Shown here piece by piece: positions 9,658 to 19,062 of a DNA stretch of 42,314 nt. Within the stretch, counting starts at the first letter, position 1. Every line of letters begins with the position of its first letter. The position numbers and the translations under genes are program-made. This stretch comes from Candidatus Kuenenia stuttgartensis (lineage in GTDB: Bacteria; Planctomycetota; Planctomycetia; Pirellulales; UBA1268), in the NCBI GenBank assembly GCA_943332855.1, contig CALQRA010000013.1:1-42314 (forward strand), given 5' to 3'. The notes under the pieces are model-generated. The model did not search any database. It was not told where the DNA came from and saw only the letters and a program-made list of their open reading frames with translations.

Positions 9658-12384
9658 ATGCAACCGCCACCAGCCTCTCGCGGGGTCGAACCCTTGAATC
9701 CGGAACAGCAGCGTCTCGGGCAGATCACCGACGAATCGGGGGGCTGGCGCCGGTGGGGGCCGTACCTCGCCGACCGCGCCTGGGGGACCGTCCGGGAGGA
9801 CTACTCCCGGGATGGTGATGCCTGGAACTATCTGACCTACGACGACTCCCGGGCCAAGGCCTATCGCTGGGGGGAGGACGGGATCGCCGGGCTTTCCGAC
9901 CGCTACCAGATCCTCTGCTTCGCCCCCACCTTTTGGAACGGTGCCGATACGCATCTGAAGGAGCGTTTGTTCGGCGTCACCCCCTGGGAGGGGAATCATG
10001 GAGAGGATGCCAAGGAGTGGTGGGTGCATGTCGACAACACACCGACCCACTCCTTCATGAGCCTCCTCTACCGCTATCCCCAGGCCCCCTTCCCCTATTC
10101 CCGGCTCGTCGCCGAGAACCGTGCCCGGCAGGGGCGCGGGGCGGAGTTTGAGCTGGCCGACACGGGGGCCTTCGACGACGGCCGCTACTTCGACATCGTC
10201 ATCGAGTATGCGAAGCGCGGGCCCGAGGAGATCGCCATCCGGATCACCGCCACCAACCGCGGCCCCGCCCCGGCGCGGCTCGACATCCTCCCCACACTCT
10301 GGTTCCGCAACACCTGGTCGTGGGGGGCCTCCCCGCGCCCGACGCCCGAGATCGCCCTCGCCCCGGCCCTCCCCGGCACGATCTGCCTGGTGGCCGACGA
10401 CGCCCGGGCCGAGATCCCCTCACGTCTTCCCCCCTCGGCCCGCCTCGGGAAGCGTTGGCTCCTCTCCACCGCCGCGCCGGGCGAGGTGCCCCTGTTCACC
10501 GACAACGAAACGAACATGCCGGCGGTGTACGGTGCGGGGGCCGTGAGCCACTCCCCTCACACCAAAGACGCCTTCCACCGGGCGATCTGCGCCGGCCAGG
10601 CCGACGCGGTCAACCCGGAGTCTGTCGGGACGAAAGCATCCCTCCACCGCCGCTTCGAGATCCCGGCCGGGGGAACGGTGGCGGTCCATCTCCTTCTCTC
10701 CGACCATCAGCCAGAGGCGCTCGAGGGGGAAGCGCTCGTGGCACTTGTCGACGAGTCGATCGCGCTGCGGCAGGCCGAGGCCAACACCTTCTACGCCGCG
10801 GTCGCCCCGGCGACGGCCGGCGAAGACGAGCGGCATGTTCAGCGCCGGGCGCTCGCCGGCCTGCTGTGGTCGAAGCAGACCTACATCTTCGACGTCGCCG
10901 CCTGGCTCGATGGTGACAACCCTGCCGCGCCGCCGCCGCCGGAGCGGGCCACGATCCGCAACCAGCACTGGCGGCATCTCAACTCGCACCGCATCCTCTC
11001 GATGCCCGACACCTGGGAATACCCCTGGTTCGCGGCCTGGGATCTCGCCTTCCACTGCCTCCCGCTAGCGCTGGTTGACCCGGCCTTCGCCAAGGATCAG
11101 CTCTGGCTCCTCCTCTTCGAGCAGTTTCAGCATCCCAGCGGCCAGCTCCCGGCCTACGAGTGGGAGTTCAGCGATCTCAATCCGCCGGTCCATGCCTGGG
11201 CGGTTTGGCGCGTGTATGGCATGGAGAAGGGCCGGCACGGCAAGGCCGACCGCGCCTGGCTCGAGCGCTGCTTCCACAAGCTCCTGCTGACGTTCACCAG
11301 CTGGGTCAACAAGGTCGACCGCAAGGGAAACAACGTCTTCGAGGGGGGCTTCCTCGGACTCGACAACATCAGCGTCTTCGACCGCAGCCGGCGTCCCGAG
11401 GGGGGCGCCACGCTCGAGCAGTCAGACGCCACCGGCTGGATGGGGATGTTTTCGCTGGCGATGATGCGGATCGCCCTCGAGCTCGCCCACGACAACCCGG
11501 TCTACGAGGGGCTCGCCTCGAAGTTCCTCCAGCACTACACCTACATCGCCTCGGCGATGAAGCAGATGGGGTCGAAGGGCTGCTCGCTCTTCGACGAGGA
11601 AGACGGCTTCTTCTACGACATCCTCCGCCACGCCGACGGCCACTCGACGCCGTTCCGCGTCCGCTCGCTCGTCGGGCTGATTCCGCTGTTTGCCGTCGAG
11701 CGCCTCGAGGAAGCCTGGATCGCCCCTTTCCGGGAGTTTCGCTGGAACCTCGATTGGTTCCTCGCCAACCGCCGCGACGTCGCCGCCGACGTGATCCACC
11801 GGATCACCCAGCCCGACGGCTCGACGACGCACCTCCTCACGATCGTCAACGTCGATCAGCTCCGGCGGATCCTCGTTCACCTTCACGACGAAGAGGAGTT
11901 TCTCTCGCCGCACGGGATCCGTTCCCTCTCGCGGCACCATGCCCGGGAGCCGTTTGAATACGACGGGATGCGGGTCGACTACGAGCCGGCGGAGGCCGAG
12001 TCGAAGCTCAAGGGGGGCAATTCAAACTGGCGCGGGCCGGTCTGGTTTCCGACGACATTCCTGATCATCGAGAGCCTGCGGAAGCTCGGCAAAGCCTTCG
12101 GCCCGGATTTCACCGTCGCCACCCCCGCGTCGGGCCACCAGCCAATCGCGATCAAGGGTGTCGCCGCCGACATCGCGACCCGGCTGAAGTCGATCTTCCT
12201 TCTCGACCGCTCCGGTCGCCGCCCGGTGTGGGGCCCCAACCCGCGCTTCCCCGACGACCCGGCCTGGCGTGACGAGCTGCAATTCTTCGAGTATTTCCAC
12301 GGCGACGACGGCACCGGCCTGGGGGCAAGCCACCAAACGGGCTGGACGGCACTCGTGGCGAATCTGATTGATGAGTGGCGGTGA
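9658..12384 (+). CDS. GH63-like glucosidase (MGH1-type glycoside hydrolase)
   Basis: This protein of about 908 residues belongs to the bacterial group of GH63-related, (alpha/alpha)6-barrel glycosidases. Recognisable blocks in order are: [21 protein letters not shown] near the N-terminus, [34 protein letters not shown], a barrel block [19 protein letters not shown] whose Asp aligns with the catalytic acid of GH63 enzymes, [38 protein letters not shown] and [16 protein letters not shown] at the end. No signal peptide is seen, so a cytoplasmic enzyme acting on glucosides or mannosyl/glucosyl-glycerate-type solutes is likely; the substrate cannot be read from sequence. The start is uncertain: a GTG at 9637 preceded by AGAGGATGGG and a TTG at 9541 are in frame, but family members start close to the ATG at 9658. 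Confidence 0.85.
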   Translation: MQPPPASRGVEPLNPEQQRLGQITDESGGWRRWGPYLADRAWGTVREDYSRDGDAWNYLTYDDSRAKAYRWGEDGIAGLSDRYQILCFAPTFWNGADTHLKERLFGVTPWEGNHGEDAKEWWVHVDNTPTHSFMSLLYRYPQAPFPYSRLVAENRARQGRGAEFELADTGAFDDGRYFDIVIEYAKRGPEEIAIRITATNRGPAPARLDILPTLWFRNTWSWGASPRPTPEIALAPALPGTICLVADDARAEIPSRLPPSARLGKRWLLSTAAPGEVPLFTDNETNMPAVYGAGAVSHSPHTKDAFHRAICAGQADAVNPESVGTKASLHRRFEIPAGGTVAVHLLLSDHQPEALEGEALVALVDESIALRQAEANTFYAAVAPATAGEDERHVQRRALAGLLWSKQTYIFDVAAWLDGDNPAAPPPPERATIRNQHWRHLNSHRILSMPDTWEYPWFAAWDLAFHCLPLALVDPAFAKDQLWLLLFEQFQHPSGQLPAYEWEFSDLNPPVHAWAVWRVYGMEKGRHGKADRAWLERCFHKLLLTFTSWVNKVDRKGNNVFEGGFLGLDNISVFDRSRRPEGGATLEQSDATGWMGMFSLAMMRIALELAHDNPVYEGLASKFLQHYTYIASAMKQMGSKGCSLFDEEDGFFYDILRHADGHSTPFRVRSLVGLIPLFAVERLEEAWIAPFREFRWNLDWFLANRRDVAADVIHRITQPDGSTTHLLTIVNVDQLRRILVHLHDEEEFLSPHGIRSLSRHHAREPFEYDGMRVDYEPAEAESKLKGGNSNWRGPVWFPTTFLIIESLRKLGKAFGPDFTVATPASGHQPIAIKGVAADIATRLKSIFLLDRSGRRPVWGPNPRFPDDPAWRDELQFFEYFHGDDGTGLGASHQTGWTALVANLIDEWR

Positions 12385-12404
12385 GGGGAGTTGGCTTTGA
12401 AAAC

Positions 12405-12463
12405 GGTGCCAGCCACCAAAATTGGAGAATCTGGCAGCTTACCCAGATTTGGTGGCTGGCACC
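12405..12463. repeat. REP-like perfect inverted repeat / bidirectional terminator
   Basis: GGTGCCAGCCACCAAA at 12405-12420 is the exact reverse complement of 12448-12463. A second, inner inverted repeat (AATCTGG at 12428-12434 with CCAGATT at 12443-12449) lies inside. The element fills the space between the convergent ends of the glucosidase gene (12384) and the barrel-like gene (12487). It is followed by TTTT on the plus strand and, read the other way, by TTTTC, so it could end transcription in both directions. The GGTGCCAG core recalls palindromic elements dispersed in planctomycete genomes; this is from memory and no second copy is seen in the window. Confidence 0.7.
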
Positions 12464-12486
12464 TTTTCCCACCGGGCAGACAGCGA

Positions 12487-14382
12487 TCAGAACTGGGCCC
12501 GGGTGAGGTTCGACTGGGGACCGAAGCGCCAGTTGTAGAACAGACGAGCTTCGCCATCGAACCACCGGTCGACGCCCCCGCCCAGCGGCGTCACGTAGGC
12601 GGCGGTGAGCGTCGAGCGCTTCCCCCACTCCCAGTTGGCGCCGACGACACCGTTGACGAGCGAGATGACGCCGTAGTTGTTCCCCAGCTGATAATTCGGA
12701 CCGTCGAGCACGTCCGATCCCTGGAGGGCCTGATTCACATGGAGCTCGGCGATCGGCGAGAAGCCGGTCAGCCGGCCGCGATCGTTCTTGTAGAGCCAGT
12801 ATCCACCGGAGAATGACAGGTAGAGAAACGTCGGATACTGGAGCTTGCCGACCTGCGCGAGCCCGCCGGGGGGAATCGTCGCCGACCCGGGAAATCCCAG
12901 ATAGGCGGGATTGCCGTTGGTGGCGGTGTCGAGCTGGAGGAGCGTCTGGCTGTACCACCGATCATTCGGGGCCCAGATCAGGCCGCTGAACGGCATCAGC
13001 CGGACCGAATCGTTGTTGACGCGGACGAGCGTCTGCCCGCCGGGAGCGCTGCGGACGATCGTGTCGCCGGCGGTCGGCAGCGCCACCTGCATCCCCCCCG
13101 ACCAGGCCCAGGTCTGGCCGAGAGCAATGATCGACTTGAAGATCACCGACATGTTGCCGAACTCCACCGCTTGGCCGTCGGTGAGCCCGCAGGGATCGTT
13201 CGGATCGACGAACTGCGAATTGGCGTAGGTCGACGCAAACGGGGTGCGGACCTCGATCGAGGTCCAGCCGTCGTAGAACGTCTTCTCGAGCCCCGGCGTG
13301 AACCGGTTGACATCCTGCCGCATGTCCCCCAGGAGCGCGTTGTTGAAGTAGCTGTAGTTCATGTAGACGCGGTCGCGCGGCAGCGGGCTGACGTTCTCCG
13401 CGAGCTTGAGAAACCCGACGTTCGCTCCCGGCACGAGCGAATTGACGTCGACGACGTAATCGTAAAAGGCGTAGCTGTCGTAGAGCTGTCCTGCCGTCCC
13501 GCCGGCACCGAGAAAGCCGGAGGCATCGGGCACGTAGGTCGTGACCGGTTTTGACGCGTTGGGATAGAGCGTCTGAAACGCCTCATTGGCGACATCGGGG
13601 TAGCCATTGCCGGGGGTGGTGATCGAGTTCGGTCCACCGGCCGGATTGGTCACCCCCATGCGGATCGGCTTGTCGGTGACCGTACCGAGCGGCCCAGTCG
13701 ACCCCGCCGGGACCCCCGTCACGACGGCGGCCTGGAGGGCGGCGATCGTCTGCAGATTGCCGGGGAACTGGTAAACTTGTGGCTGCTTGGTACCGAAGAG
13801 CGACTGTTGCCCTTCGGCATTGGTCATGTACATATCCTGGGCAATGATCCCGACCCGGCCGATGGCGGCCCGCGAGGCGTTGGCGGTCGGTGCGCAGCCG
13901 TCGCCGACGAAGTTCGGGATGTCGGAGAGCGATTCCCTCAAGCCTCCGCCGTCGAGGTTGGCAAGGTCGCGGCCGAGATCAGGGGCTGCCACCGGCCCCT
14001 CAGGGGCGACCGGAGGCTGGGCGGGGACGGCCGCAGGAGGAGCGGTGGCCGGGGCGGCCGCGCCGCCGGGGAGAGTCTGCGGCGCGGCGGTGGCTGGCGG
14101 CGCTCCGTTCGGTGCAGCGGTTGCCTTGCTAGCCCGGGCGGGAGCCGTCGCCCCGCTCCTCGTCCCTGGCGTGGTGCTGCCGGGAACGCCCGGAGCAGAC
14201 GGAGCAGACGGAGGTGCCTTGGCGTCTGCAGTCGCCGTCGCACCCGGGGGTGCGGCCGGGGTCCTGCGGACCGGATCGTCGGCGCGCGTGATCCCTGTCT
14301 GGATCGACGAGACCGCCAGTGCGATCACCGCGCTCCATCGGCAGCAACCTCGCTGACGCGAGGATTGGGCAAAGGCTTTCAT
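12487..14382 (-). CDS. Exported protein, probable outer-membrane beta-barrel with Ala/Pro-rich linker
   Basis: The 631-residue product begins with a signal peptide (SAVIALAVSSIQTGITRA, then DD). Residues about 36-135 are an extremely Ala/Pro/Thr-rich low-complexity linker. A conserved-looking head follows (SLSDIPNFVGDGC, RVGIIAQDMYMTNAEGQQSLFG). The C-terminal half has barrel-like strands: DRVYMNYSYFNNALLG, EKTFYDGWTSIEVRTPFAS, MSVIFKSIIALGQTWAWSGGMQVALPT, FLYLSFSGGYWLYKN, and it ends in a strand close to the terminal Phe (LTRAQF). This fits an outer-membrane channel or structural protein but no named family is recognised. The Cys in GDGCAPTAN is the only one near the linker. It is convergent with the glucosidase gene and divergent from the NuoEF gene. 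Confidence 0.75.
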   Translation of the reverse strand: MKAFAQSSRQRGCCRWSAVIALAVSSIQTGITRADDPVRRTPAAPPGATATADAKAPPSAPSAPGVPGSTTPGTRSGATAPARASKATAAPNGAPPATAAPQTLPGGAAAPATAPPAAVPAQPPVAPEGPVAAPDLGRDLANLDGGGLRESLSDIPNFVGDGCAPTANASRAAIGRVGIIAQDMYMTNAEGQQSLFGTKQPQVYQFPGNLQTIAALQAAVVTGVPAGSTGPLGTVTDKPIRMGVTNPAGGPNSITTPGNGYPDVANEAFQTLYPNASKPVTTYVPDASGFLGAGGTAGQLYDSYAFYDYVVDVNSLVPGANVGFLKLAENVSPLPRDRVYMNYSYFNNALLGDMRQDVNRFTPGLEKTFYDGWTSIEVRTPFASTYANSQFVDPNDPCGLTDGQAVEFGNMSVIFKSIIALGQTWAWSGGMQVALPTAGDTIVRSAPGGQTLVRVNNDSVRLMPFSGLIWAPNDRWYSQTLLQLDTATNGNPAYLGFPGSATIPPGGLAQVGKLQYPTFLYLSFSGGYWLYKNDRGRLTGFSPIAELHVNQALQGSDVLDGPNYQLGNNYGVISLVNGVVGANWEWGKRSTLTAAYVTPLGGGVDRWFDGEARLFYNWRFGPQSNLTRAQF

Positions 14383-14709
14383 GGTCTGGTCCGCTGGAGA
14401 TGGGAACGTGGGTCACACCGCTTGTGCGGCCATGCAAACTCCCCATTTGCGAGTATCGACACCCCGGCATCTTCGATTCGACCGGAGGAACCGTTCCAAC
14501 CGACAGGCTCTGCACCTCCCCCGCCCATCGCCCTCTCTTCGAAGCCCCGATCCTCTCTCGCTTACCATTTCCCTTGCAGGCCCCCAGGCCAAACCGGGCC
14601 GCAGAGGGGAGGAAACTTTGCAAACAGATTCCCCGCCCCCTAGTTTACGGATCTCCAATCCGCGCCTGATCGATCGTCTCCCTCCGCCACGTCCCCGGGT
14701 CTGACGCCG
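14383..14709. other. Divergent intergenic region before the NADH module
   Basis: These 327 bp separate the starts of the barrel-like gene (minus) and the NuoEF gene (plus). No coding sequence is recognised. It is slightly less GC-rich than its surroundings and must hold the promoters of both units. The only promoter-like element I can point to is the weak one listed separately. Confidence 0.5.
14618..14646 (+). promoter_or_regulatory. Possible sigma-70-type promoter for the NADH module
   Basis: TTGCAA at 14618-14623 and TAGTTT at 14641-14646 are separated by exactly 17 nt. The matches are 4/6 and 3/6, so only the spacing is good. It would give a leader of about 55 nt before the ATG at 14710. 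Confidence 0.2.
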
Positions 14710-16455
14710 ATGATCGTCCAGGAACTCCACCGGATCCAGCATCACCACCGCTACCTGCCCGGGGAGGAACTGCGGCGCCTGTCGCAGCGAACCGGCACGC
14801 CGCTCCATCGGCTCCAGGAAGTGGCGAGCTTCTTTCCCCATTTCAAGCTCGAACCCCCGCCTGGCGTGGAGGTGCGCGTCTGCCATGACATGGCCTGCCA
14901 CCAGCAGGGGTGCGCCGGATTGAAGGCGGCCCTCGAAGGCCGCTGGGCGGCCGAGATCGCGGCCGGCCGGGTCGCCGTCGGCCATGCGTCGTGCCTGGGA
15001 CGGTGCGATCGGCCGGTGGCCGTGACCGTCAACGACGCGCTCCTCGTGGCCCGCGATCAGGCGGAGATCGACGGGGCCGTCGGCGAGATCCTCGCCGGGA
15101 GGGACTTCACCCCCGACACCGACGGGGTGACGATCACAAACAAGCCGTGGCGGATCGATCCCTACGACGGGCCCGGGGACTACAAGGCGGTGCGGGCCTT
15201 CGTGGCCGGCGGCACACGCGAAGGGGTGATCGAGCAGCTGAAGGTGGCTGATCTGCGCGGGATGGGGGGCGCGGGGGTGCCAGCGCAGCAGAAGTGGAAC
15301 GACGTCTGGCGCGCGGCCGGGGAGGAGAAGTATGTCGTCTGCAATGGCGACGAGAGCGAGCCGGGAACCTTCAAGGACCGTGAGATCTTCACGCGCCATC
15401 CCCACCTCGTCCTCGAGGGGGTGATCCTCGCAGCCCTCGTGACCGGCGCTCGACGCGGCTGGATCTACATCCGCCATGAATATGGCGAGCAGATCGCGAT
15501 CATGAAGCGCGAGATCGAGCGCGCCCGGGGCCTGGGGGTGTGCGGGGCGAAGGTCGGCGGCGGGACGCGCGATGTCGAGATCGAGGTGTTCACGAGCCCG
15601 GGAGGCTACATCTGCGGGGAGCAGAGCGCGCTCATCGAGGCGATGGAGGATCGGCGTGCCCAGCCGCGGAACAAGCCGCCGCAACTCGAGACCAACGGCC
15701 TCTACGACCGCCCCACGCTCGTCAGCAACGTCGAGACGTTCGCCTGGGCGCCGGCGATCATGATCCACGGCGGCCAGTGGTATGCCGATGGCGGGAGCGG
15801 CGGCTGCAAAGGGAGGCGGCTGTTCTCGCTCTCGGGGGATGTCGTCCGCCCCGGCGTGTACGAGGTCCCCAACGGGATCACGCTCCGAGAACTCCTCAAC
15901 GACCTTGCCGGGGGCGTCGTCGGCACGCTGAAGGCCTTCGCCGCGTCGGGGCCGTCGGCGGGATTCCTCCCGGCGCGGCTACGGGTGTCGGCGCTGCCGC
16001 GGGGGTGGGAGCAGCGGGCCCCGGCCGACCTCGTCGCGCGGGTGACGGCGGGCGGGGGAACGGAGCTCGACATCCTCGACTTGAACCTCGATCTGCAGCG
16101 ATTCCGCGATCTCGGGCTGGCAATCGGGGCGGGGCTCGTCGTCTACAACGAAGAGCGCGACATGCTTGCCGAGGCGCTCAACTGCTCGCAGTTCTTCCGC
16201 GACGAGTCGTGCGGGAAGTGCGTTCCCTGCCGGCTCGGCTCGGAGAAGATCGTCCATGTCGCCGAGGATCTCGTCGCCCGGCGCCACGACGCGGCCGGCC
16301 TCGCGCTCCAGCGGCGGCTCGTCGACGACCTGGCACGGGCGCTGGAGATGACGTCGATCTGCGGCCTGGGGATGGTGGCGGCGAAGCCGCTCCAGACGGC
16401 GCTTCAGTTCTTCCCCGCCGATGTCGAGCGCCACCTGCGGAGAAACGACCGATGA
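14710..16455 (+). CDS. NuoE-NuoF fusion, NADH-oxidising FMN/iron-sulfur diaphorase subunit
   Basis: This 581-residue protein joins a thioredoxin-like NuoE domain (about 1-130) to a NuoF domain (about 140-575). The NuoE [2Fe-2S] ligands are present as C58-x4-C63 and C95-x3-C99. In NuoF the nucleotide/FMN region is clear: RGMGGAGVPAQQKW (183-196), CNGDESEPGTFKDREIF (211-227), SPGGYICGEQSALIEAMED (296-314). The [4Fe-4S] N3 ligands are C501, C504, C507 and C551. It should take a hydride from NADH to FMN and pass single electrons to iron-sulfur clusters, in the cytoplasm since no signal peptide exists. No other complex I, hydrogenase or formate dehydrogenase subunit is nearby. Its stop overlaps the next start (ATGA), so its partner is almost certainly the iron-sulfur/cNMP protein downstream. 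NuoEF fusions are known in HoxF-like and bifurcating enzymes. Confidence 0.95.
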   Translation: MIVQELHRIQHHHRYLPGEELRRLSQRTGTPLHRLQEVASFFPHFKLEPPPGVEVRVCHDMACHQQGCAGLKAALEGRWAAEIAAGRVAVGHASCLGRCDRPVAVTVNDALLVARDQAEIDGAVGEILAGRDFTPDTDGVTITNKPWRIDPYDGPGDYKAVRAFVAGGTREGVIEQLKVADLRGMGGAGVPAQQKWNDVWRAAGEEKYVVCNGDESEPGTFKDREIFTRHPHLVLEGVILAALVTGARRGWIYIRHEYGEQIAIMKREIERARGLGVCGAKVGGGTRDVEIEVFTSPGGYICGEQSALIEAMEDRRAQPRNKPPQLETNGLYDRPTLVSNVETFAWAPAIMIHGGQWYADGGSGGCKGRRLFSLSGDVVRPGVYEVPNGITLRELLNDLAGGVVGTLKAFAASGPSAGFLPARLRVSALPRGWEQRAPADLVARVTAGGGTELDILDLNLDLQRFRDLGLAIGAGLVVYNEERDMLAEALNCSQFFRDESCGKCVPCRLGSEKIVHVAEDLVARRHDAAGLALQRRLVDDLARALEMTSICGLGMVAAKPLQTALQFFPADVERHLRRNDR

Positions 16456-19028
16456 GCGGACACGTGCCGACGGCCGACCACGACGACCACCTCCTCCCGA
16501 TCCCGATCGAGGAGGACGGGCTGTTTGCCCGCGACTTCAACGGCCAGCTCGTCCGCATGGACAAGGTGACGTCGGCCGACTTCGAGCGGCAGATCACGAT
16601 CCGCATCGACGGCCAGGAGGTGACCGTCGCCAAGGCCGTGCCCCTCACCGATTCGCAGGGGAAGATTCTGCGCGACAGCGAAGGGCGACCGATCCCGCGG
16701 GCGACGACGATCCTCGACGCCGCCACGAAGCTCTACGAAGGCGTTGCCGGGGGCAATCCGATCCCGGTCCTCTGCCATCAGGAGCACCTCCACCCCGTCG
16801 GTGTCTGCCGGGTGTGCTGCGTGGAAATCGCGAAGGTGAAGCGCGGCGCGATGCAGCGCGAACGCAAGCTCCTCCCCGCCTGCCAGCACCGCGTCGAGGA
16901 GACGATGGAGGTGCAGACGATCGCCTCCCCCGACCTCGCCGCGCGGCGGCGGATCGACGACCAAGTGCGGACGCTCGTCGACATGCTCGTCGCCGATAGC
17001 CTCCCGGCCGACTGGGAGACGACACTCCCCTCCAACGAGCTCGGCCGGCTCTCCCGGCGGCTCGACCGGCTGGCTGAGGAGGGGCGGGCCCTTGAGCACG
17101 CCGCCACGCCCGAGGCCGATCCGGCGGCGATTGCGGCGCGCTGGCCGCTGATCGGCACGGCCGGGATCCCGCTGCGTGAGACCCCGCGCGGGAAGGATCC
17201 CTCGTCGCCGCGGATCGCCGTTGACCACGACCAGTGCATCCTCTGCGACCGGTGCGTCCGCGCCTGCACCGACGTCAAGGAGAACATGGTCATCGGGCGC
17301 ACTGGCAAGGGCTACACAACCCGGATCGGCTTCGACCTCGACGATCCGATGGGGTCGTCGAGCTGCGTCGCCTGCGGGGAATGCATGATCAGCTGCCCGA
17401 CCGGCGCGCTGATGTTCCGCGAGCAAGTCAAGGAATCGGACCATACGGAAGGCACCGCGGCGCGGGTGTCGGCGGCGCAGCTCGAGGGGATCCCCCTGTT
17501 CGCCGACGTGCCGCCGAAGTTTCTCGAGTGGAACTCCGACTCCGTCGAGCGGCGGATCTACCAGCCGGGCGATGTCATCTGCCGGGAGGGGGAATATGCC
17601 TCAACGGCGTTCGTGATCGTCAGCGGACGGGTGGGGGTGTCGGTGGGGAGCCGGGGGGGCGATGCCGGGCACGGCTCCGGGCTGCGGGCGCTCGTCCGCA
17701 GCGCCACCGCCTGGGTGCAGGGATCGCTGACGCGCCGCGATCCTCCTGCCGCGACCGAGCGCCGGGAGCGGCTCTCGATCGAAGGTGGGCGGACGCTCGA
17801 GCTCCGCGACGACCGGTGGGTCGACGAGATGACCCCCGACGACATCCTCTTTGGGGAGATGTCGTGCTTGAGCCACTATCCCCGCTCGGCGACGGTGGTG
17901 GCCCTCGAGCCAACCGAGCTCCTCGAGATCAACCGCAACGTCCTCCATGTCCTCCAGCGCACCGGCGCCTCGCGCCGCGTCCTCGACCGGGCCTACCGGA
18001 GCCGCTCGATGGCCCGGGAGCTGCGGCAGCTGACGATGTTCGCCGGCCTGACGGCGGCGGACCGCGACCAGTGCGCCGAGTTCCTCCGCGACCGGGCCGA
18101 GCTCCTCCGGGTCGACAAGGGGCAGCCGATCTTCCGTCAGGGGGATCCGGCGACCGATTTTTTCAAGGTCCGCCTCGGCTTCGTGAAGGTCAGCCAGCGG
18201 GTCGGCGACCAGGAGCGCGTCGTCGATTACCTCGGCAACGGCCGGACCTTTGGCGAGATCGGCCTCCTGGGGGCGATGGGGGCGATCGATGACGAGCTCG
18301 CCGCCACCGGGGCAACGCGCGCCCGGCGCAGCGCCACCTGCACCGCGCTCGACGACGTCGAGCTGATCCGCGTCCAGGCCGAAGACTTCCGGGAGATCCT
18401 CGATCGCTTTCCCAAGGTGCGCGAGTCGATGGTGGCCGAGGCGCGGCGGAATCTTGCCCGCGACCGGGAACGTGCCTCGGCGCTCGACAACGGGCTGGGG
18501 ACGTTCCTCGAGAATGGGCTGTACAGCGCCCAGAAGCTCCTCGTGCTCGATCTCGAGAGCTGCACTCGCTGCGACGAATGCACGCGGGCCTGCTCCGACA
18601 CCCACGACGGCGTCACGCGGCTGATCCGTGAGGGGCTGCGGTTCGAGAACTATCTCGTCGCCAGCTCCTGCCGCTCCTGCCTCGATCCCTACTGCCTCGT
18701 CGGCTGCCCCGTCGATGCGATCCACCGCCGGGCCCGGGAGAACCACCCCGGCGCCGTCGAGATCGTCATCGAGGATCACTGCATCGGCTGCGGGCTCTGC
18801 TCGACGAATTGCCCCTACGGCAACATCTCGATGCACGAGGTCGGCCGCCGTGCCGACGGCGGCCGGCGCGTGGCGACAACCTGCGACCTGTGCCGCGATC
18901 TCGTTGGCCCGGGGGACGACCCGAGCTGCGTCTACGCCTGCCCCCACAATGCCGCCTTCCGGATGAGCGGCAAGGAGCTTCTGGCGATCGTCGAAGCCCG
19001 CCGCGCCGAAACGGCCCCCCTCGGCTGA
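16452..19028 (+). CDS. Iron-sulfur electron-transfer protein with two internal cyclic-nucleotide-binding domains
   Basis: The 858-residue protein starts at ATG 16452, overlapping the NuoEF stop. Order of parts: NuoG-like [2Fe-2S] domain with C108-x10-C119-x2-C122 and C144; two [4Fe-4S] sites C262/265/268/272 and C305/308/311/315; cNMP domain 1 (about 348-505) with an extra loop near 400-460 and a phosphate cassette FGEMSCLSHYPRSAT (467-481); cNMP domain 2 (about 528-652) with FGEIGLLG (600-607) and RRSAT (625-629); and a DmsB/HybA-type tail (about 695-845) with four [4Fe-4S] sites: C704/707/710/714, C740/743/748/752, C777/780/783/787, C811/814/826/830. The His-ligated NuoG cluster and the molybdopterin domain are missing. 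Both cassettes keep the Glu and Arg used to bind the cyclic nucleotide. I infer a soluble electron wire from NuoEF whose flow is controlled by a cyclic nucleotide. Seven clusters in total are predicted. Confidence 0.95.
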   Translation: MSGHVPTADHDDHLLPIPIEEDGLFARDFNGQLVRMDKVTSADFERQITIRIDGQEVTVAKAVPLTDSQGKILRDSEGRPIPRATTILDAATKLYEGVAGGNPIPVLCHQEHLHPVGVCRVCCVEIAKVKRGAMQRERKLLPACQHRVEETMEVQTIASPDLAARRRIDDQVRTLVDMLVADSLPADWETTLPSNELGRLSRRLDRLAEEGRALEHAATPEADPAAIAARWPLIGTAGIPLRETPRGKDPSSPRIAVDHDQCILCDRCVRACTDVKENMVIGRTGKGYTTRIGFDLDDPMGSSSCVACGECMISCPTGALMFREQVKESDHTEGTAARVSAAQLEGIPLFADVPPKFLEWNSDSVERRIYQPGDVICREGEYASTAFVIVSGRVGVSVGSRGGDAGHGSGLRALVRSATAWVQGSLTRRDPPAATERRERLSIEGGRTLELRDDRWVDEMTPDDILFGEMSCLSHYPRSATVVALEPTELLEINRNVLHVLQRTGASRRVLDRAYRSRSMARELRQLTMFAGLTAADRDQCAEFLRDRAELLRVDKGQPIFRQGDPATDFFKVRLGFVKVSQRVGDQERVVDYLGNGRTFGEIGLLGAMGAIDDELAATGATRARRSATCTALDDVELIRVQAEDFREILDRFPKVRESMVAEARRNLARDRERASALDNGLGTFLENGLYSAQKLLVLDLESCTRCDECTRACSDTHDGVTRLIREGLRFENYLVASSCRSCLDPYCLVGCPVDAIHRRARENHPGAVEIVIEDHCIGCGLCSTNCPYGNISMHEVGRRADGGRRVATTCDLCRDLVGPGDDPSCVYACPHNAAFRMSGKELLAIVEARRAETAPLG

Positions 19029-19062
19029 CGCCGCGCCGGCCGCTGCCTTCGCTGGCTGTGGA

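Noticed and set aside
15540..16451. A 304-codon upstream extension of the iron-sulfur/cNMP gene
   Set aside because: It overlaps the NuoF coding sequence in another frame and is Arg/Pro-rich. The ATGA junction at 16452 gives a better start.
16452..19028. Reading the cNMP domains as a CRP/FNR transcription factor
   Set aside because: No helix-turn-helix is present, and both flanks are iron-sulfur domains with complete ligand sets in a continuous frame.
14710..19028. A bidirectional hydrogenase or formate dehydrogenase operon
   Set aside because: No hydrogenase large subunit, H-cluster cysteines or molybdopterin domain is encoded here.
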